From contig CALWNQ010000019.1 of assembly GCA_944382875.1 (NCBI GenBank), positions 1 through 53,269 of the forward strand: a DNA stretch of 53,269 nt, read 5' to 3'. The notes under the pieces are model-generated. The model was given only the letters and a program-made list of their open reading frames with translations. It was not told where the DNA came from and made no database searches. This document shows, piece after piece, positions 35,054 through 43,515 of the stretch. The number at the start of each line of letters is the position of its first letter. Within the stretch, counting starts at the first letter, position 1. The position numbers and the translations under genes were made by a program. This DNA is from an uncultured Clostridia bacterium (GTDB taxonomy: Bacteria > Bacillota > Clostridia > Oscillospirales > Ruminococcaceae).

Positions 35054-35084
35054 TGTTTACTTGCCGGGAATGGAGGGGTGCAGG

Positions 35085-36638
35085 TTGTATCTGGCATTGT
35101 ATCGGAAGTGGCGTCCAAAGGTTTTTTCGGATGTGATTTCCCAAGAGCATATCACTGTCACCCTACAAAACCAAGTGAAATTGGGACGCACTGCGCATGC
35201 TTATCTGTTCACCGGCTCCCGCGGAACCGGGAAAACTACCTGCTCCAAAATTCTTGCCAAAGCGGTCAACTGTTTGCACCCGGTGGACGGAAATCCCTGT
35301 TTGGAATGTGAGATCTGCCGCGGAATTGAAGACGGTTCCATCCTCGATGTGGTGGAGATGGACGCCGCCAGCAACAATAGTGTGGAGGATGTCCGTGTCT
35401 TGCGCGACGAGGCAAATTACGCCCCCGCGATTGCGAAATACCGGGTGTACATCATTGACGAGGTTCATATGCTCAGCCAGAGTGCTTTTAACGCGCTGCT
35501 GAAAATTATGGAAGAGCCGCCCGCCCATGTGCTGTTTATTCTGGCGACAACCGAAGTCCACAAGGTGCCACAGACCATCGTTTCCCGCTGCCAGCAGTTT
35601 GATTTCCGGCGGATCCGTCCGGTGGACAGCGCGGCAAGAATGATGGAGATCGCAAAAGCCGAGGGCTTTACGCTGAATTCCGATGCGGCCGCTCTGATTG
35701 CACGTCTTTCCGACGGTGGGATGCGGGACGCCCTTTCGCTGCTCGACCGGTGTGCTTCCTTTTCCAGGGAAATCGATCTTCAGGTGGTGGCGGACACAGC
35801 CGGTATCGCCGGTTCGGAGCATCTGTTCCGCCTGTCCGACGCCATTGTCCGGCAGGATACCGCAGCTGCGATCGCGCTGGTAGATGAGCTTTACGACAGT
35901 GCCAAGGGAATCGAACGGTTGGTAGAGGAACTGATTGGGCATTTCCGGAACGCGATGCTCTGTAAATCGGTGGCGGATCCCAGCAATATGGTGGTCTGTC
36001 TGCCCGATGAGTTGGAGCAATACAAGGCGCTGGCCAAAAGTCTGCCGCTTTCCCGAATTTTGGAGATCCTTTCGATTTTGCAGCGCTGCCTGGACGCACT
36101 TTCCCGCACCGGCGACAAGCGGGTGGAGCTGGAAATGACACTGATCCGTTTGTGCTGCACAGAACAGCTTGCCGCGGTACAGCCTCCTGTTAAGGCACAA
36201 CAAACTGCCGCACCCGTTTCCACGGTTTCTCCGGCACAGCAGGAAAAGCCGGTGCCATCCGAAAAGCTGGTTCAACCGGATAAAATGGCAGCATCTGCCG
36301 CCGTTGCCACTGGTCAGCCGATGGAAGAATGGCCGGCACTTCTCGATGAGCTTTCCCGTACTGAACCGGCACTCTATGTCATGCTGGAAGGGTCAAACGC
36401 CTATATAAATGGTGGGCTAGTGCTCATCGAATCTCCAAACCCCATGCTCAAAAGCCTGCTGCTGACCGACAATATCGGCGCCAAACTGGCCGATGTGGTG
36501 GAGCAGACACTTGGCAGCCGCAAACGGCTGCGCATCGCGAAATCCGTACAAACGCAGGTCCCGGAGGAGCAGAACGCTTCTCTTGACCATATATTGCAAA
36601 AAGCAAAAGAACAGAATATTGAAGTTCATGAATCCTAA
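35085..36638 (+). CDS. dnaX: DNA polymerase III subunits gamma/tau
   Basis: About 517 residues from TTG 35085, preceded by GGAGGGG; the homologous start MYLALYRKWRPKVF supports it, and a longer start would lie within the SRP RNA. The clamp-loader ATPase has Walker A GSRGTGKTT, zinc-binding cysteines around CLHP...CLECEIC, IIDEVHML (Walker B), and SRCQQFDFRR (SRC motif/arginine finger). Domain III and a Pro/Ala/Gln-rich linker follow, with a C-terminal extension. It loads the sliding clamp during replication. It is followed 13 bases later by ybaB and then recR, the classical set. Confidence 0.95.
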   Translation: MYLALYRKWRPKVFSDVISQEHITVTLQNQVKLGRTAHAYLFTGSRGTGKTTCSKILAKAVNCLHPVDGNPCLECEICRGIEDGSILDVVEMDAASNNSVEDVRVLRDEANYAPAIAKYRVYIIDEVHMLSQSAFNALLKIMEEPPAHVLFILATTEVHKVPQTIVSRCQQFDFRRIRPVDSAARMMEIAKAEGFTLNSDAAALIARLSDGGMRDALSLLDRCASFSREIDLQVVADTAGIAGSEHLFRLSDAIVRQDTAAAIALVDELYDSAKGIERLVEELIGHFRNAMLCKSVADPSNMVVCLPDELEQYKALAKSLPLSRILEILSILQRCLDALSRTGDKRVELEMTLIRLCCTEQLAAVQPPVKAQQTAAPVSTVSPAQQEKPVPSEKLVQPDKMAASAAVATGQPMEEWPALLDELSRTEPALYVMLEGSNAYINGGLVLIESPNPMLKSLLLTDNIGAKLADVVEQTLGSRKRLRIAKSVQTQVPEEQNASLDHILQKAKEQNIEVHES

Positions 36639-36651
36639 GGAGGACTAACAA

Positions 36652-36999
36652 ATGAAAGCAAGACTGCCGCAGGGCTATGGCAACAGCAACCAGAATATGA
36701 ACAACATGATCCGTCAGGCACAGAAGATGCAGGAAGAGATGGAGAAGGCACAGGAAGAAATTAAGGCGAAAGAATACACCACTACGGTTGGCGGCGGTGT
36801 CGTGGAGATCACCATGACCGGCGACAAGGTGCTCAAGGCTGTCAACCTGAAGCCTGAGGTTGTTGATCCGGATGATATCGAAACCTTGCAGGATTTGATT
36901 ATCAGCGGTGTCAACGAACTGCTCCGTCAGGTAGAGGCTGAAACCGAAGAGAAAATGAACGCCATTTCCGGCGGTCTGAATATTCCCGGCCTCTTTTAA
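36652..36999 (+). CDS. ybaB: YbaB/EbfC nucleoid-associated protein
   Basis: A 115-residue protein. The N-terminal segment is rich in Gln/Met/Glu with a long helix (MIRQAQKMQEEMEKAQEEIKAKEY), followed by VGGGVVEITMTGD, KAVNLKPEVVDPDDIETLQDLI and the C-terminal NIPGLF, all typical of YbaB. It binds DNA as a dimer and is almost always found between dnaX and recR, linked to the clamp loader and recombination repair. GGAGG precedes the ATG. Confidence 0.94.
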   Translation: MKARLPQGYGNSNQNMNNMIRQAQKMQEEMEKAQEEIKAKEYTTTVGGGVVEITMTGDKVLKAVNLKPEVVDPDDIETLQDLIISGVNELLRQVEAETEEKMNAISGGLNIPGLF

Positions 37000-37008
37000 G
37001 GAGGAACA

Positions 37009-37608
37009 ATGGCAGCGACACCGGTTGCGCTCCGAAAGCTGATGGAGAGCTTTGCCGCACTGCCCGGTATTGGGCGGAAAACCGCTCAGCGTCTGGCTTT
37101 TTATGTGCTGGATATGCCGCAGGAACAGGCGGATAGCTTTGCCAAAGCGATTCTCGAAGCAAAATCAACCATTCACAACTGTAAAATCTGTCAGAATTTT
37201 ACCGACAAGGAGATCTGCGATATCTGCTCTTCTCCGGATCGGGACGGTTCGGTTATCTGTGTGGTAGAGGATCCCAAGGATGTCATGGCATTTGAGCGGC
37301 TGCAGGAGTATCATGGCCTTTACCATGTGCTGCACGGGCTGATTTCGCCGCTCGACGGCATTGGACCGGACAGCATTCGAATTAAGGAGCTGCTTGTCCG
37401 CCTGCAGACCGGCGATGTGAAGGAAATTATTATGGCAACAAACCCAACGATTGAGGGGGAAGCTACCGCAATGTATCTTTCCAAGCTGCTCAAACCGTTG
37501 GGCTACAAGGTTTCTCGGCTGGCGTTTGGTATCCCGATTGGCGGCGAGCTGGAATACGCCGATAATGTCACGCTGAACCGTGCGTTGGAAAACCGCACCG
37601 AACTGTAA
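37009..37608 (+). CDS. recR: Recombination protein RecR
   Basis: A 199-residue RecR. Features: N-terminal HhH with [14 protein letters not shown], Cys4 zinc finger CKIC...CDIC (residues about 57-73), Toprim domain with [12 protein letters not shown] and the HG([11 protein letters not shown]) segment, and the C-terminal Walker-B-like region with [13 protein letters not shown]. RecR forms a clamp and with RecO loads RecA at gaps. It begins 10 bases after ybaB with AAGGAGG. Confidence 0.96.
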   Translation: MAATPVALRKLMESFAALPGIGRKTAQRLAFYVLDMPQEQADSFAKAILEAKSTIHNCKICQNFTDKEICDICSSPDRDGSVICVVEDPKDVMAFERLQEYHGLYHVLHGLISPLDGIGPDSIRIKELLVRLQTGDVKEIIMATNPTIEGEATAMYLSKLLKPLGYKVSRLAFGIPIGGELEYADNVTLNRALENRTEL

Positions 37609-37626
37609 CAGAAAGGGGGCGCCTGT

Positions 37627-38100
37627 ATGGCAAAACGTACCGCAGATGGGAAAATCATCACGATCAATCGCAAGGCGCGCCATGACTATTTTGTGCTGGA
37701 AGCCTTTGAAGCTGGCATCGAATTGGCTGGCACCGAGGTCAAATCGATCCGGCAGGGCGGTGTCAATCTCAAGGACAGCTGGTGCAGCATCGAAAACGGG
37801 GAAATTTTTCTCAAAGGCGCGCACATCAGTCCTTATGAAAAAGGGAATATTTTTAATAAGGATCCGTTTCGTGTCCGAAAACTTTTGATGCACAAGTCCG
37901 AGATCATGCGGCTGTTCGGCAAGGTCCGGCAGGATGGGCTGACATTGATTCCGCTTTCCATGTATTTTAAGGGAAGCAATGTCAAGGTGGAACTGGGGCT
38001 CTGCAAAGGGAAACAGCTTCACGACAAGCGGGACGATATGGCTGCCCGCGATGCAAAACGTGAAATCGACCGTGCCTTGAAAGAACGGCAGCGTTGGTAA
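37627..38100 (+). CDS. smpB: SsrA-binding protein SmpB
   Basis: A 157-residue SmpB with the oligonucleotide-binding barrel: [49 protein letters not shown], and the C-terminal basic helix [26 protein letters not shown] that mimics tRNA parts in the ribosome. It delivers tmRNA to stalled ribosomes. The tmRNA gene lies about 1 kb downstream, with one hydrolase gene between them. GAAAGGGGG precedes the ATG. Confidence 0.96.
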   Translation: MAKRTADGKIITINRKARHDYFVLEAFEAGIELAGTEVKSIRQGGVNLKDSWCSIENGEIFLKGAHISPYEKGNIFNKDPFRVRKLLMHKSEIMRLFGKVRQDGLTLIPLSMYFKGSNVKVELGLCKGKQLHDKRDDMAARDAKREIDRALKERQRW

Positions 38101-38112
38101 GGGGGGATCCTT

Positions 38113-38931
38113 GTGTTTTCGTTTGAAATGGAGCTGGAAAATGTCTGTGGGGCTTCTGCTCCTTCAAAAGCAAGGCTTTCCGGCTTTGTCCTTAAAAATT
38201 ATGACGAATATTGCAAAAATCGCAAACGTCCCGCAGTACTGGTATTGCCAGGCGGTGGATATGGTTTTGTTTCGGAGCGGGAAGCGACACCGGTCGCGAT
38301 GGAATTTCTGGCAGCGGGAATCAGTGCCTTTGTGCTCCGTTATTCGGTTGCTCCGGATGTGCAATTTCCAGCAGAGCTTGTCGAAGTATACACTGCACTC
38401 CGTATGATTCGGGAGCATGCCAGTGAATGGAACATCGATCCCGAACAGATTATTGTTTGCGGTTTTTCGGCTGGTGGGCATCTGGCTGCTTCGGCTGGGG
38501 TATTCTGGAATCGGGACTGGGTGAAGGAGCTGGGCTTTTCGGACGGTTCCCACAGACCCAATGGGATGATCCTCTGCTATCCGGTTATCACCGGCGGTAA
38601 GTATGCCGATAGAGATTCTTTCCGGAATCTGCTGGGAGACAGGTATTCTGAAGAAACAGTGGCAATGAATTCACTGGAAACGCAGGTTTCCCTGGATACG
38701 CCACGCTGCTTTTTGTGGCATACCCGCACCGATTCTGATGTGCCGGTGCAGAATTCACTGCTGTTTGCATCTGCGCTGGCGGAACAAAATGTCCCATTTG
38801 AGCTTCATGTGTACCCGGAAGGAGAACATGGATTAAGCCTTGCAAACGAGCTGGTTTGCGATAAAAATGGGGTACTACCCAAAGTGCAGGAATGGATTCC
38901 AGCGGTAAAAAGCTGGATTTACGGGCATTAA
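38113..38931 (+). CDS. Alpha/beta hydrolase (esterase/lipase-like)
   Basis: A 272-residue hydrolase starting at GTG 38113 with GGGGGGATCC upstream. The HGGG-like oxyanion motif appears as LPGGGYGF, the nucleophile is Ser in GFSAGGHLAA, and the acid and base are Asp in HTRTDSDVP and His in GEHGLSL. This matches acetyl-xylan esterase/BD-FAE-like enzymes (esterase family with a cap-free core). The substrate is likely a small ester or acetylated sugar. A weak hairpin terminator follows. Confidence 0.87.
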   Translation: MFSFEMELENVCGASAPSKARLSGFVLKNYDEYCKNRKRPAVLVLPGGGYGFVSEREATPVAMEFLAAGISAFVLRYSVAPDVQFPAELVEVYTALRMIREHASEWNIDPEQIIVCGFSAGGHLAASAGVFWNRDWVKELGFSDGSHRPNGMILCYPVITGGKYADRDSFRNLLGDRYSEETVAMNSLETQVSLDTPRCFLWHTRTDSDVPVQNSLLFASALAEQNVPFELHVYPEGEHGLSLANELVCDKNGVLPKVQEWIPAVKSWIYGH

Positions 38932-38954
38932 CAGAAAACGGGAAATTGGAATAC

Positions 38955-38976
38955 AGCCTGCTTTCAGAGGCAGGCT
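38955..38976 (+). terminator. Weak terminator after the hydrolase
   Basis: AGCCTGC (38955-38961) pairs with GCAGGCT (38970-38976), but only TT follows. Modest confidence. Confidence 0.5.
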
Positions 38977-39038
38977 TTCCGGTGCCATTAATGCAAGCCT
39001 TTACGGTACTTTGGTGGATTCTGCACACGAAAAGATAC

Positions 39039-39067
39039 TTGCCTTTTGTATAAAACTGTGTTATAAT
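39039..39067 (+). promoter_or_regulatory. Promoter of tmRNA
   Basis: TTGCCT (39039-39044), 17-base spacer, TATAAT (39062-39067), 28 bases before the RNA. Confidence 0.82.
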
Positions 39068-39094
39068 ATTTTTCACCCGGAAACGGGCTCTTTT

Positions 39095-39451
39095 GGGGGC
39101 GTAAAGGTTTCGACGGGGATCTGGAAATCTTGTAAGCGAGCAGAACGGGCGGAAGTTCTTTAAAAGCCGCACCTAAAATTAAACGCTAATAATAACAATT
39201 ATCGTTTAGCTTACGCTGCTTAATTTAAGCGGCAGCCTGCGCTGAAAAGTACCACGGTTTCAGTCCGGGTTTCATTTAGTGGTCAACGTTAAATAGGAGC
39301 TTCCTGACCTATCTGACGTATTAGGGAATACCGTCTGATACAGCCTGCTGGCTGGCGATTTCAGGTGGGAATTTTAAATAACCAGCTGCGCTCGGAGAAA
39401 ACAGGGTGGATGGGTTTTCGGACGGGGGTTCGACTCCCCCCGCCTCCACCA
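39095..39451 (+). ncRNA. ssrA: Transfer-messenger RNA (tmRNA)
   Basis: The 5' end GGGGGCGTAAAGGTTTCGAC and the 3' end GGGGGTTCGACTCCCC...GCCTCCACCA make the tRNA-like domain; the acceptor GGGGGCG pairs with CGCCTCC. The tag frame (39185-39223) reads ANNNNYRLAYAA and stop, a proteolysis tag of the Clostridia type. The RNA rescues stalled ribosomes with SmpB. The 3' end is the integration site of the adjacent prophage, whose insertion leaves the tmRNA intact. Confidence 0.97.
39429..39451 (+). other. Probable prophage attachment site (attL) in the tmRNA 3' end
   Basis: The T arm and acceptor end of tmRNA lie directly against the integrase gene of the prophage. Integration in this segment is very common for phages with tyrosine integrases. 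The matching right end is outside the window, so the core length cannot be fixed. Confidence 0.6.
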
Positions 39452-39458
39452 ATACAAG

Positions 39459-39480
39459 GCCCGTAAATACGGGCTTTTTT
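39459..39480 (+). terminator. Terminator after tmRNA
   Basis: GCCCGT (39459-39464) and ACGGGC (39469-39474) pair around AAAT, followed by TTTTTT. Confidence 0.85.
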
Positions 39481-39519
39481 CATGCCTTGAAAACAGGAAT
39501 AACACACTTTGTAACACAC

Positions 39520-40626
39520 TCATACCACGCCTTTTAGAATTTGTGCGAAAAGTTCACTGACATGATCCGAAGATTTTTTGGAATCTCCGGACAGCTCGTG
39601 CCCATAAATTCCGAAGGTGTCCATGCTCTGGGAATGTCCGACCAGCGACTTCACTTCGCCTTCCGGCAAGGTTTTTACCACCGAAACAAAGGTGTGACGC
39701 AGAGCATATAAAGAAACCGGCTCGATTCCGTTTGATTCACAATATCGAACCCAACGATGCCGGAATGTGGAGGTGGACTGGATCGGGAATACAACACGCG
39801 CGTCCTGCTGCAAAAGCCGCTGACTGTTCAGCGTATCCTTTGCCATGCCAGATAACACAAATGACCGCAGCGCGTTTTGGTTCTTGCCTTGTGTAATTTC
39901 GTTAAAGTCGTTCACGGAGCGGCGGATCGTGACAAGATTTCCTTCAATGTCCGACCATTGCAATCCCCGCAGCTCTCCCGGCCGCAGCCCGGTCAGGACA
40001 GCGAAACGATAAGCATAAATGTAATCATCAAACTGCATTTTACCGCGCTGCATGGATTCGGTGGAAGTAAACAGCGTGATAAGGTCTTTTGGTTGTAAAA
40101 TCCGGGTTCCTTTATACCGGGCACCCTTCGGGATGCTCAGTTCTTCAGGCCGCAGAACCGTGACCTTTTTCCGTCGGCAGAACTTTAAAAAGGCGTTAAT
40201 GGTAGCGCGGATATTCGTCAGCGTTTTCTTAGAGCGTTCCGAAGATTCTCCGGTTTTGGAATCCGTTTTGCGGTAAGCCGCATTCAGAATATCCTGGCAG
40301 TCCTGTTCGGTGAGGTTGTCGATCCGTTTTCGACCGATTTTTGGGCGGATGAAATTTTCTACGTGGTACCGTTCTTTTTTGAGGTTGCTTTTGCTGGTAG
40401 TGCTTTCAATCACTTTCAAATATTCGTCCAGCAGGTCATTCACTTTGATTTTGCTGCTGGAAATCCCATCGTCCAGCCAGGCATCCGCCTTTTTGTTGGC
40501 TTCACGCTGGCCTGTTCTGCCCGGAGCGGACGAATAGAAAGAGCGCCGGACTCCGTCTTTTTGGACGTTAATCTGCCAGCGCTTGTACTTGTCCGACCAT
40601 ACAGCCGTATTGATTCGTTTTCCCAT
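39520..40626 (-). CDS. Prophage tyrosine integrase
   Basis: A 368-residue integrase. The N-terminal AP2-like arm domain (about 5-55) and core-binding domain (60-165) precede the catalytic domain with R in LTGLRPGELRGL, YALRHTF (second Arg; the first His of the usual HxLR is replaced by Tyr, a known variant), LVGHSQ and the Tyr in TFGIYGHE. It points toward the tmRNA 3' end, the probable target. Start ATG 40626 has AGGAGG upstream. It catalyses integration and, with an excisionase not seen here, excision of the prophage. Confidence 0.93.
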   Translation of the reverse strand: MGKRINTAVWSDKYKRWQINVQKDGVRRSFYSSAPGRTGQREANKKADAWLDDGISSSKIKVNDLLDEYLKVIESTTSKSNLKKERYHVENFIRPKIGRKRIDNLTEQDCQDILNAAYRKTDSKTGESSERSKKTLTNIRATINAFLKFCRRKKVTVLRPEELSIPKGARYKGTRILQPKDLITLFTSTESMQRGKMQFDDYIYAYRFAVLTGLRPGELRGLQWSDIEGNLVTIRRSVNDFNEITQGKNQNALRSFVLSGMAKDTLNSQRLLQQDARVVFPIQSTSTFRHRWVRYCESNGIEPVSLYALRHTFVSVVKTLPEGEVKSLVGHSQSMDTFGIYGHELSGDSKKSSDHVSELFAQILKGVV

Positions 40627-40640
40627 GGTTTCCTCCTATC

Positions 40641-40669
40641 TGTACATTTTCAGAAAAGTGTGTTATAAT
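40641..40669 (+). promoter_or_regulatory. Promoter of the candidate small RNA
   Basis: TGTACA (40641-40646), 17-base spacer, TATAAT (40664-40669), on the strand opposite to the integrase. Confidence 0.65.
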
Positions 40670-40675
40670 AAGAGG

Positions 40676-40753
40676 GCAGAAAACCACTCGTTCATGGAAT
40701 GTCTGCCCTTTATCCCGCTTCGGTGCGCCAACACCGGGGCGGGTGTTTTTTTT
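40676..40753 (+). ncRNA. Candidate prophage small RNA
   Basis: About 78 bases between two minus-strand genes, with its own promoter. Stem one: GGGCAGA (40674-40680) with TCTGCCC (40702-40708). Stem two: CCCGCTTCGGTG (40714-40725) with CACCGGGGCGGG (40732-40743), followed by TGTTTTTTTT, a textbook intrinsic terminator. There is no good open frame. A trans-acting regulator, or an antisense to leader transcripts of the lysogeny genes, is possible. Function unknown. Confidence 0.6.
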
Positions 40754-42026
40754 ATTTTTCAAGCTTTAATGTTTCTCGATACTCCAGCGCTTCAGGAACA
40801 TCTACAAATTGAACAGTTGCATTATGGTTTTCCAATACCACCTGCTTAATTTCATTGAGGTCTATCCGGAAAAATTCTTTTCTGGGATTTACTTTGTTTA
40901 CTCGATTTTTGTCGAAATGTTGATGTAAAATATTTTCCAATCCTGGAGCATCATCAGAAAAGATAAGCGCATGAACATCAAACGGGAAAGGTACCGAAGC
41001 ACTGCTCAATTCTGAAATACGATCCATTGGTTCCAATCTTCTGGTCATTCCGATTTTAAATACCTGTTCTCCAAATGAACCGATATTGGAAATGATATAC
41101 ACAAAACCGGCACGGGTGTTTTGTTCACGTTGAAGGACATTCTCTTTATCTGCTTCCAGAGCTTTCAGCTTTTCTTCCAATTCTTTTATTTTGTCAAGAT
41201 AAAGTGTGCGTTCAACATCGTCTTTTGCCTTTTGCATATAAGCCATCAGCTTATTGACTTCATTCGTGAACTGAGCTTGTTCTTTATCGATTTTCATTTT
41301 TTCGCGCTCAATTTCTTTTCTTACTTTTTCTTCCTCAATCATTTGTTCACGAATGGCCTTGCGCTGCTCTTTTTCTTCTTCTTCCTTTACCATATAAGCA
41401 TAGATCAGGCTTAATTCTTCAAACTTTGTGGATAGATATGTAGGTGTTATTTGAACTTTATCCGATATAAATATTTTATTTAAAGCATCATAAGAGCGTT
41501 GAATTTTTGTGCGGGAAGCATCCACATTTTTGACTGTGACGGAATTTAAAATATTAGCACACTCAGCGTTAAAACATCGAAGAATTTGTTTCGATTGATT
41601 ATTGATTATTTTATTTTGAATAGAAAAATCTAGTATGCGAACCGCAGTTCCATTCTTTATTAACTCGCTTTGTTTGCCAGATAATAGTGATAATTTATTT
41701 TTAATTTCATCAGAACGCAGATTGTCAAAACTGTCTACGTTTGTCATTTTGACTAATGTATCGCTTTCTAACACTTCAATTTCCGACTTTAATTTATCAC
41801 GTTCTTCGACTAAAGACAAAGCCTCTTTTTTTAATTTATCTACCTCGTTTTTAGCTTGTTCTTTTATAAATTCAGCATTATTTATATCATCCACTGCACT
41901 TTTTGTTTTTGTTAATTCGTTTTGAGTTTGTTTTAGTTTTTTGAAGGTTTGATAAAGCGCAATAATAGCCAACAAGCAAATAAATGGTATCCCTAAAAAC
42001 CATGCAACAAAAATTAAGTCTTTCAA
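40752..42026 (-). CDS. DUF4041 / T5orf172 (GIY-YIG) membrane-anchored protein
   Basis: A 424-residue protein. Residues 5-27 form a membrane helix; 30-90 is coiled coil; about 95-215 fits the DUF4041 region (DNLRSDEIKNKLSLLSGKQ...); 215-310 is a long Glu/Lys coiled coil; the C-terminal 100 residues are a T5orf172/GIY-YIG-type nuclease domain with GFVYIISN, VFKIGMTRR and the acidic LENILHQHF. Such proteins are frequent cargo of lysogenic phages. Membrane attachment plus a nuclease suggests superinfection exclusion or defence (inference). It sits between integrase and ImmA, outside the usual lytic cassette. Confidence 0.82.
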   Translation of the reverse strand: MKDLIFVAWFLGIPFICLLAIIALYQTFKKLKQTQNELTKTKSAVDDINNAEFIKEQAKNEVDKLKKEALSLVEERDKLKSEIEVLESDTLVKMTNVDSFDNLRSDEIKNKLSLLSGKQSELIKNGTAVRILDFSIQNKIINNQSKQILRCFNAECANILNSVTVKNVDASRTKIQRSYDALNKIFISDKVQITPTYLSTKFEELSLIYAYMVKEEEEKEQRKAIREQMIEEEKVRKEIEREKMKIDKEQAQFTNEVNKLMAYMQKAKDDVERTLYLDKIKELEEKLKALEADKENVLQREQNTRAGFVYIISNIGSFGEQVFKIGMTRRLEPMDRISELSSASVPFPFDVHALIFSDDAPGLENILHQHFDKNRVNKVNPRKEFFRIDLNEIKQVVLENHNATVQFVDVPEALEYRETLKLEK

Positions 42027-42081
42027 AACAAACAGCTCCTATTATTTATGTATTCCGCCATCCGGCGGTATGGTCCTAACT

Positions 42082-42729
42082 TTAAAAAGGTATGACAATA
42101 GATTGCTTTTGTACACTATTTGTAATATAAGTAAAATGTTTTTTATTCGTTTGCTTTCTTTCAATATACTGGTTGAGTAGTGGTTTTAATTTATATAGCA
42201 GTTCTCTGTCAAGTGGATTGGCGTCATAGAAATGTTTATTGTGTAAAGTGCGGATTCTTTTATAGGCAGCTTCATATGAAATATTAAAAAGTTGGTATAT
42301 ATCGTCAACGGTAACGGTTCCCAACTTTTCTGCCAAATAAAGTAATGCCACTTCTGGAGCAACCAGTTCTGCCGCAAAAAAATGTGCTTCAATTTCATTA
42401 TTCCGGGAATCTTCTGTATGTTCTCGATAAATATGCCCAATCTCATGAACAATTCCCCAATGTTTCCTCCGTGTGTTTGGACAGCTATCGTCATAAAGAA
42501 TTAGAGAATAACCATTAGAAAGATTGACGTTATAAGTACCCTCGATTCCATCACCCATAAATTCACTGGGTTTCCTATTGACAATTTGACTATATCTCTG
42601 AATAGAATCGATTAAGATTTTTCGATTAAAGTGGAATTTACGAACATCAAAATTCAACTCAGTAATAGGTTGTTGCAACAATAAGCTTACAGCTGCACAT
42701 TTAGCGGCGTCAAAATCGGGTGTATCCAT
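42082..42729 (-). CDS. ImmA/IrrE-family metallopeptidase
   Basis: A 215-residue protein with the zinc-binding HEIGH motif (VHEIGHIYREH) and the downstream Glu in NNEIEAHFFAAELVAP. Family members such as ImmA of ICEBs1 cut the cognate repressor and so start induction. The ATG directly abuts the stop of the repressor gene, so the two are translationally linked. Hence it is the probable anti-repressor protease of this prophage. Confidence 0.9.
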   Translation of the reverse strand: MDTPDFDAAKCAAVSLLLQQPITELNFDVRKFHFNRKILIDSIQRYSQIVNRKPSEFMGDGIEGTYNVNLSNGYSLILYDDSCPNTRRKHWGIVHEIGHIYREHTEDSRNNEIEAHFFAAELVAPEVALLYLAEKLGTVTVDDIYQLFNISYEAAYKRIRTLHNKHFYDANPLDRELLYKLKPLLNQYIERKQTNKKHFTYITNSVQKQSIVIPF

Positions 42730-43122
42730 CTAATCCTCCTTGTCTATGCCCAGGATATCAAGATAATTTTCGACGGTTTCCTCAATATTTTTTAGAATTT
42801 TTTCTCTTTGATCTTCTGGAACTTTATCAAGATGTCTTGCAACCAATACCATACGTTTTTCACTGGATGTTTTTGATTGTTGCTTATGAGTTTGCGTATC
42901 TTCTTCTGAACATTCTTCCCATCCCATTAAATAAGCAGGAGTAGTATTCAGCGCTTTAGCTAAATCATAAATTTTGTCACGGCGCATATTTGAAATATTA
43001 CCAGATTCCCAGCGAGAAATGGTAGCTTCGCTGACATTAACAGCATCAGCTAACTGCCGCATAGTTAATCCGGCCTGTTGACGCAGGTCTTTTATTTTAT
43101 CCTTTAATTCAGTAGCAGACAT
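42730..43122 (-). CDS. XRE-family prophage repressor (ImmR/CI-like)
   Basis: A 130-residue protein. The N-terminal 65 residues form an HTH (IKDLRQQAGLTMRQLADAVNVSEATISRWESGN), and the C-terminal helix is acidic. It lacks the S24 self-cleavage domain, which fits cleavage by the adjacent ImmA-like protease. Start ATG 43122 with GGGAGG. The gene's own promoter overlaps an operator (TTGC-N6-GCAA), so it should autoregulate. Confidence 0.9.
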   Translation of the reverse strand: MSATELKDKIKDLRQQAGLTMRQLADAVNVSEATISRWESGNISNMRRDKIYDLAKALNTTPAYLMGWEECSEEDTQTHKQQSKTSSEKRMVLVARHLDKVPEDQREKILKNIEETVENYLDILGIDKED

Positions 43123-43151
43123 GGCTGATACCTCCCTTTTGATATAGCTTT

Positions 43152-43180
43152 ATTATAGCACTGATTTTGCGTATTTGCAA
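43152..43180 (-). promoter_or_regulatory. Repressor promoter
   Basis: On the minus strand TTGCAA (43180-43175), 17-base spacer, TATAAT (43157-43152). The -35 overlaps operator one. Confidence 0.78.
43167..43180. promoter_or_regulatory. Operator 1, palindrome TTGC-N6-GCAA
   Basis: TTGCGTATTTGCAA. The same half-sites occur at 43482-43495, and single half-sites (CTTGCG, GCAAG) lie between. Confidence 0.75.
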
Positions 43181-43220
43181 TACTCAAAAGCAAAAAAACA
43201 GAAAAACTTGCGAAAAAGTA

Positions 43221-43249
43221 TTGACTTGAAGCAAGAACCATGCTATGAT
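43221..43249 (+). promoter_or_regulatory. Early lytic promoter
   Basis: TTGACT (43221-43226), 17-base spacer, TATGAT (43244-43249), with the half-sites CTTG and CAAG just inside the spacer: divergent to the repressor promoter. Confidence 0.8.
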
Positions 43250-43279
43250 AAAGATACGGAAACGCAAGGAGGTGATTGA

Positions 43280-43489
43280 ATGTTTGATGAAAAGAAATTT
43301 CGGGCGGCACTTGTGCTCAAAGGCATATCTTTGTCCGAAGTTGCCAAGGCAATGGGAATAAATGTGGTAACTTTATATCGTAAAATGTCCGGTGAAAGTG
43401 ATTTTTATCGAAATGAGATTCAGAAATTTTGTGAATTAACCGGTATTGAGAATCCATCGGATATTTTTTTTGCAGATGAACTTGCGTAA
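43280..43489 (+). CDS. Cro-like HTH protein
   Basis: A 69-residue protein made of one HTH (LVLKGISLSEVAKAMGINVVTLYRKMSGESDFYRNEIQ). First gene of the rightward early operon and divergent from the repressor, hence the probable Cro counterpart. AAGGAGGTGATTG precedes the ATG. Operator two overlaps its stop codon. Confidence 0.85.
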   Translation: MFDEKKFRAALVLKGISLSEVAKAMGINVVTLYRKMSGESDFYRNEIQKFCELTGIENPSDIFFADELA

Positions 43490-43495
43490 ATGCAA
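43482..43495. promoter_or_regulatory. Operator 2, palindrome TTGC-N6-GCAA
   Basis: TTGCGTAAATGCAA at the stop codon of the Cro-like gene, immediately upstream of the RBS of the antirepressor. It matches operator one in 12 of 14 bases. Confidence 0.72.
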
Positions 43496-43515
43496 GAATT
43501 AAGGAGAGAAAAATA

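Noticed and set aside
35163-36275. Minus-strand frame of 370 codons
   Set aside because: Antisense to dnaX; long only because of the high GC in third positions.
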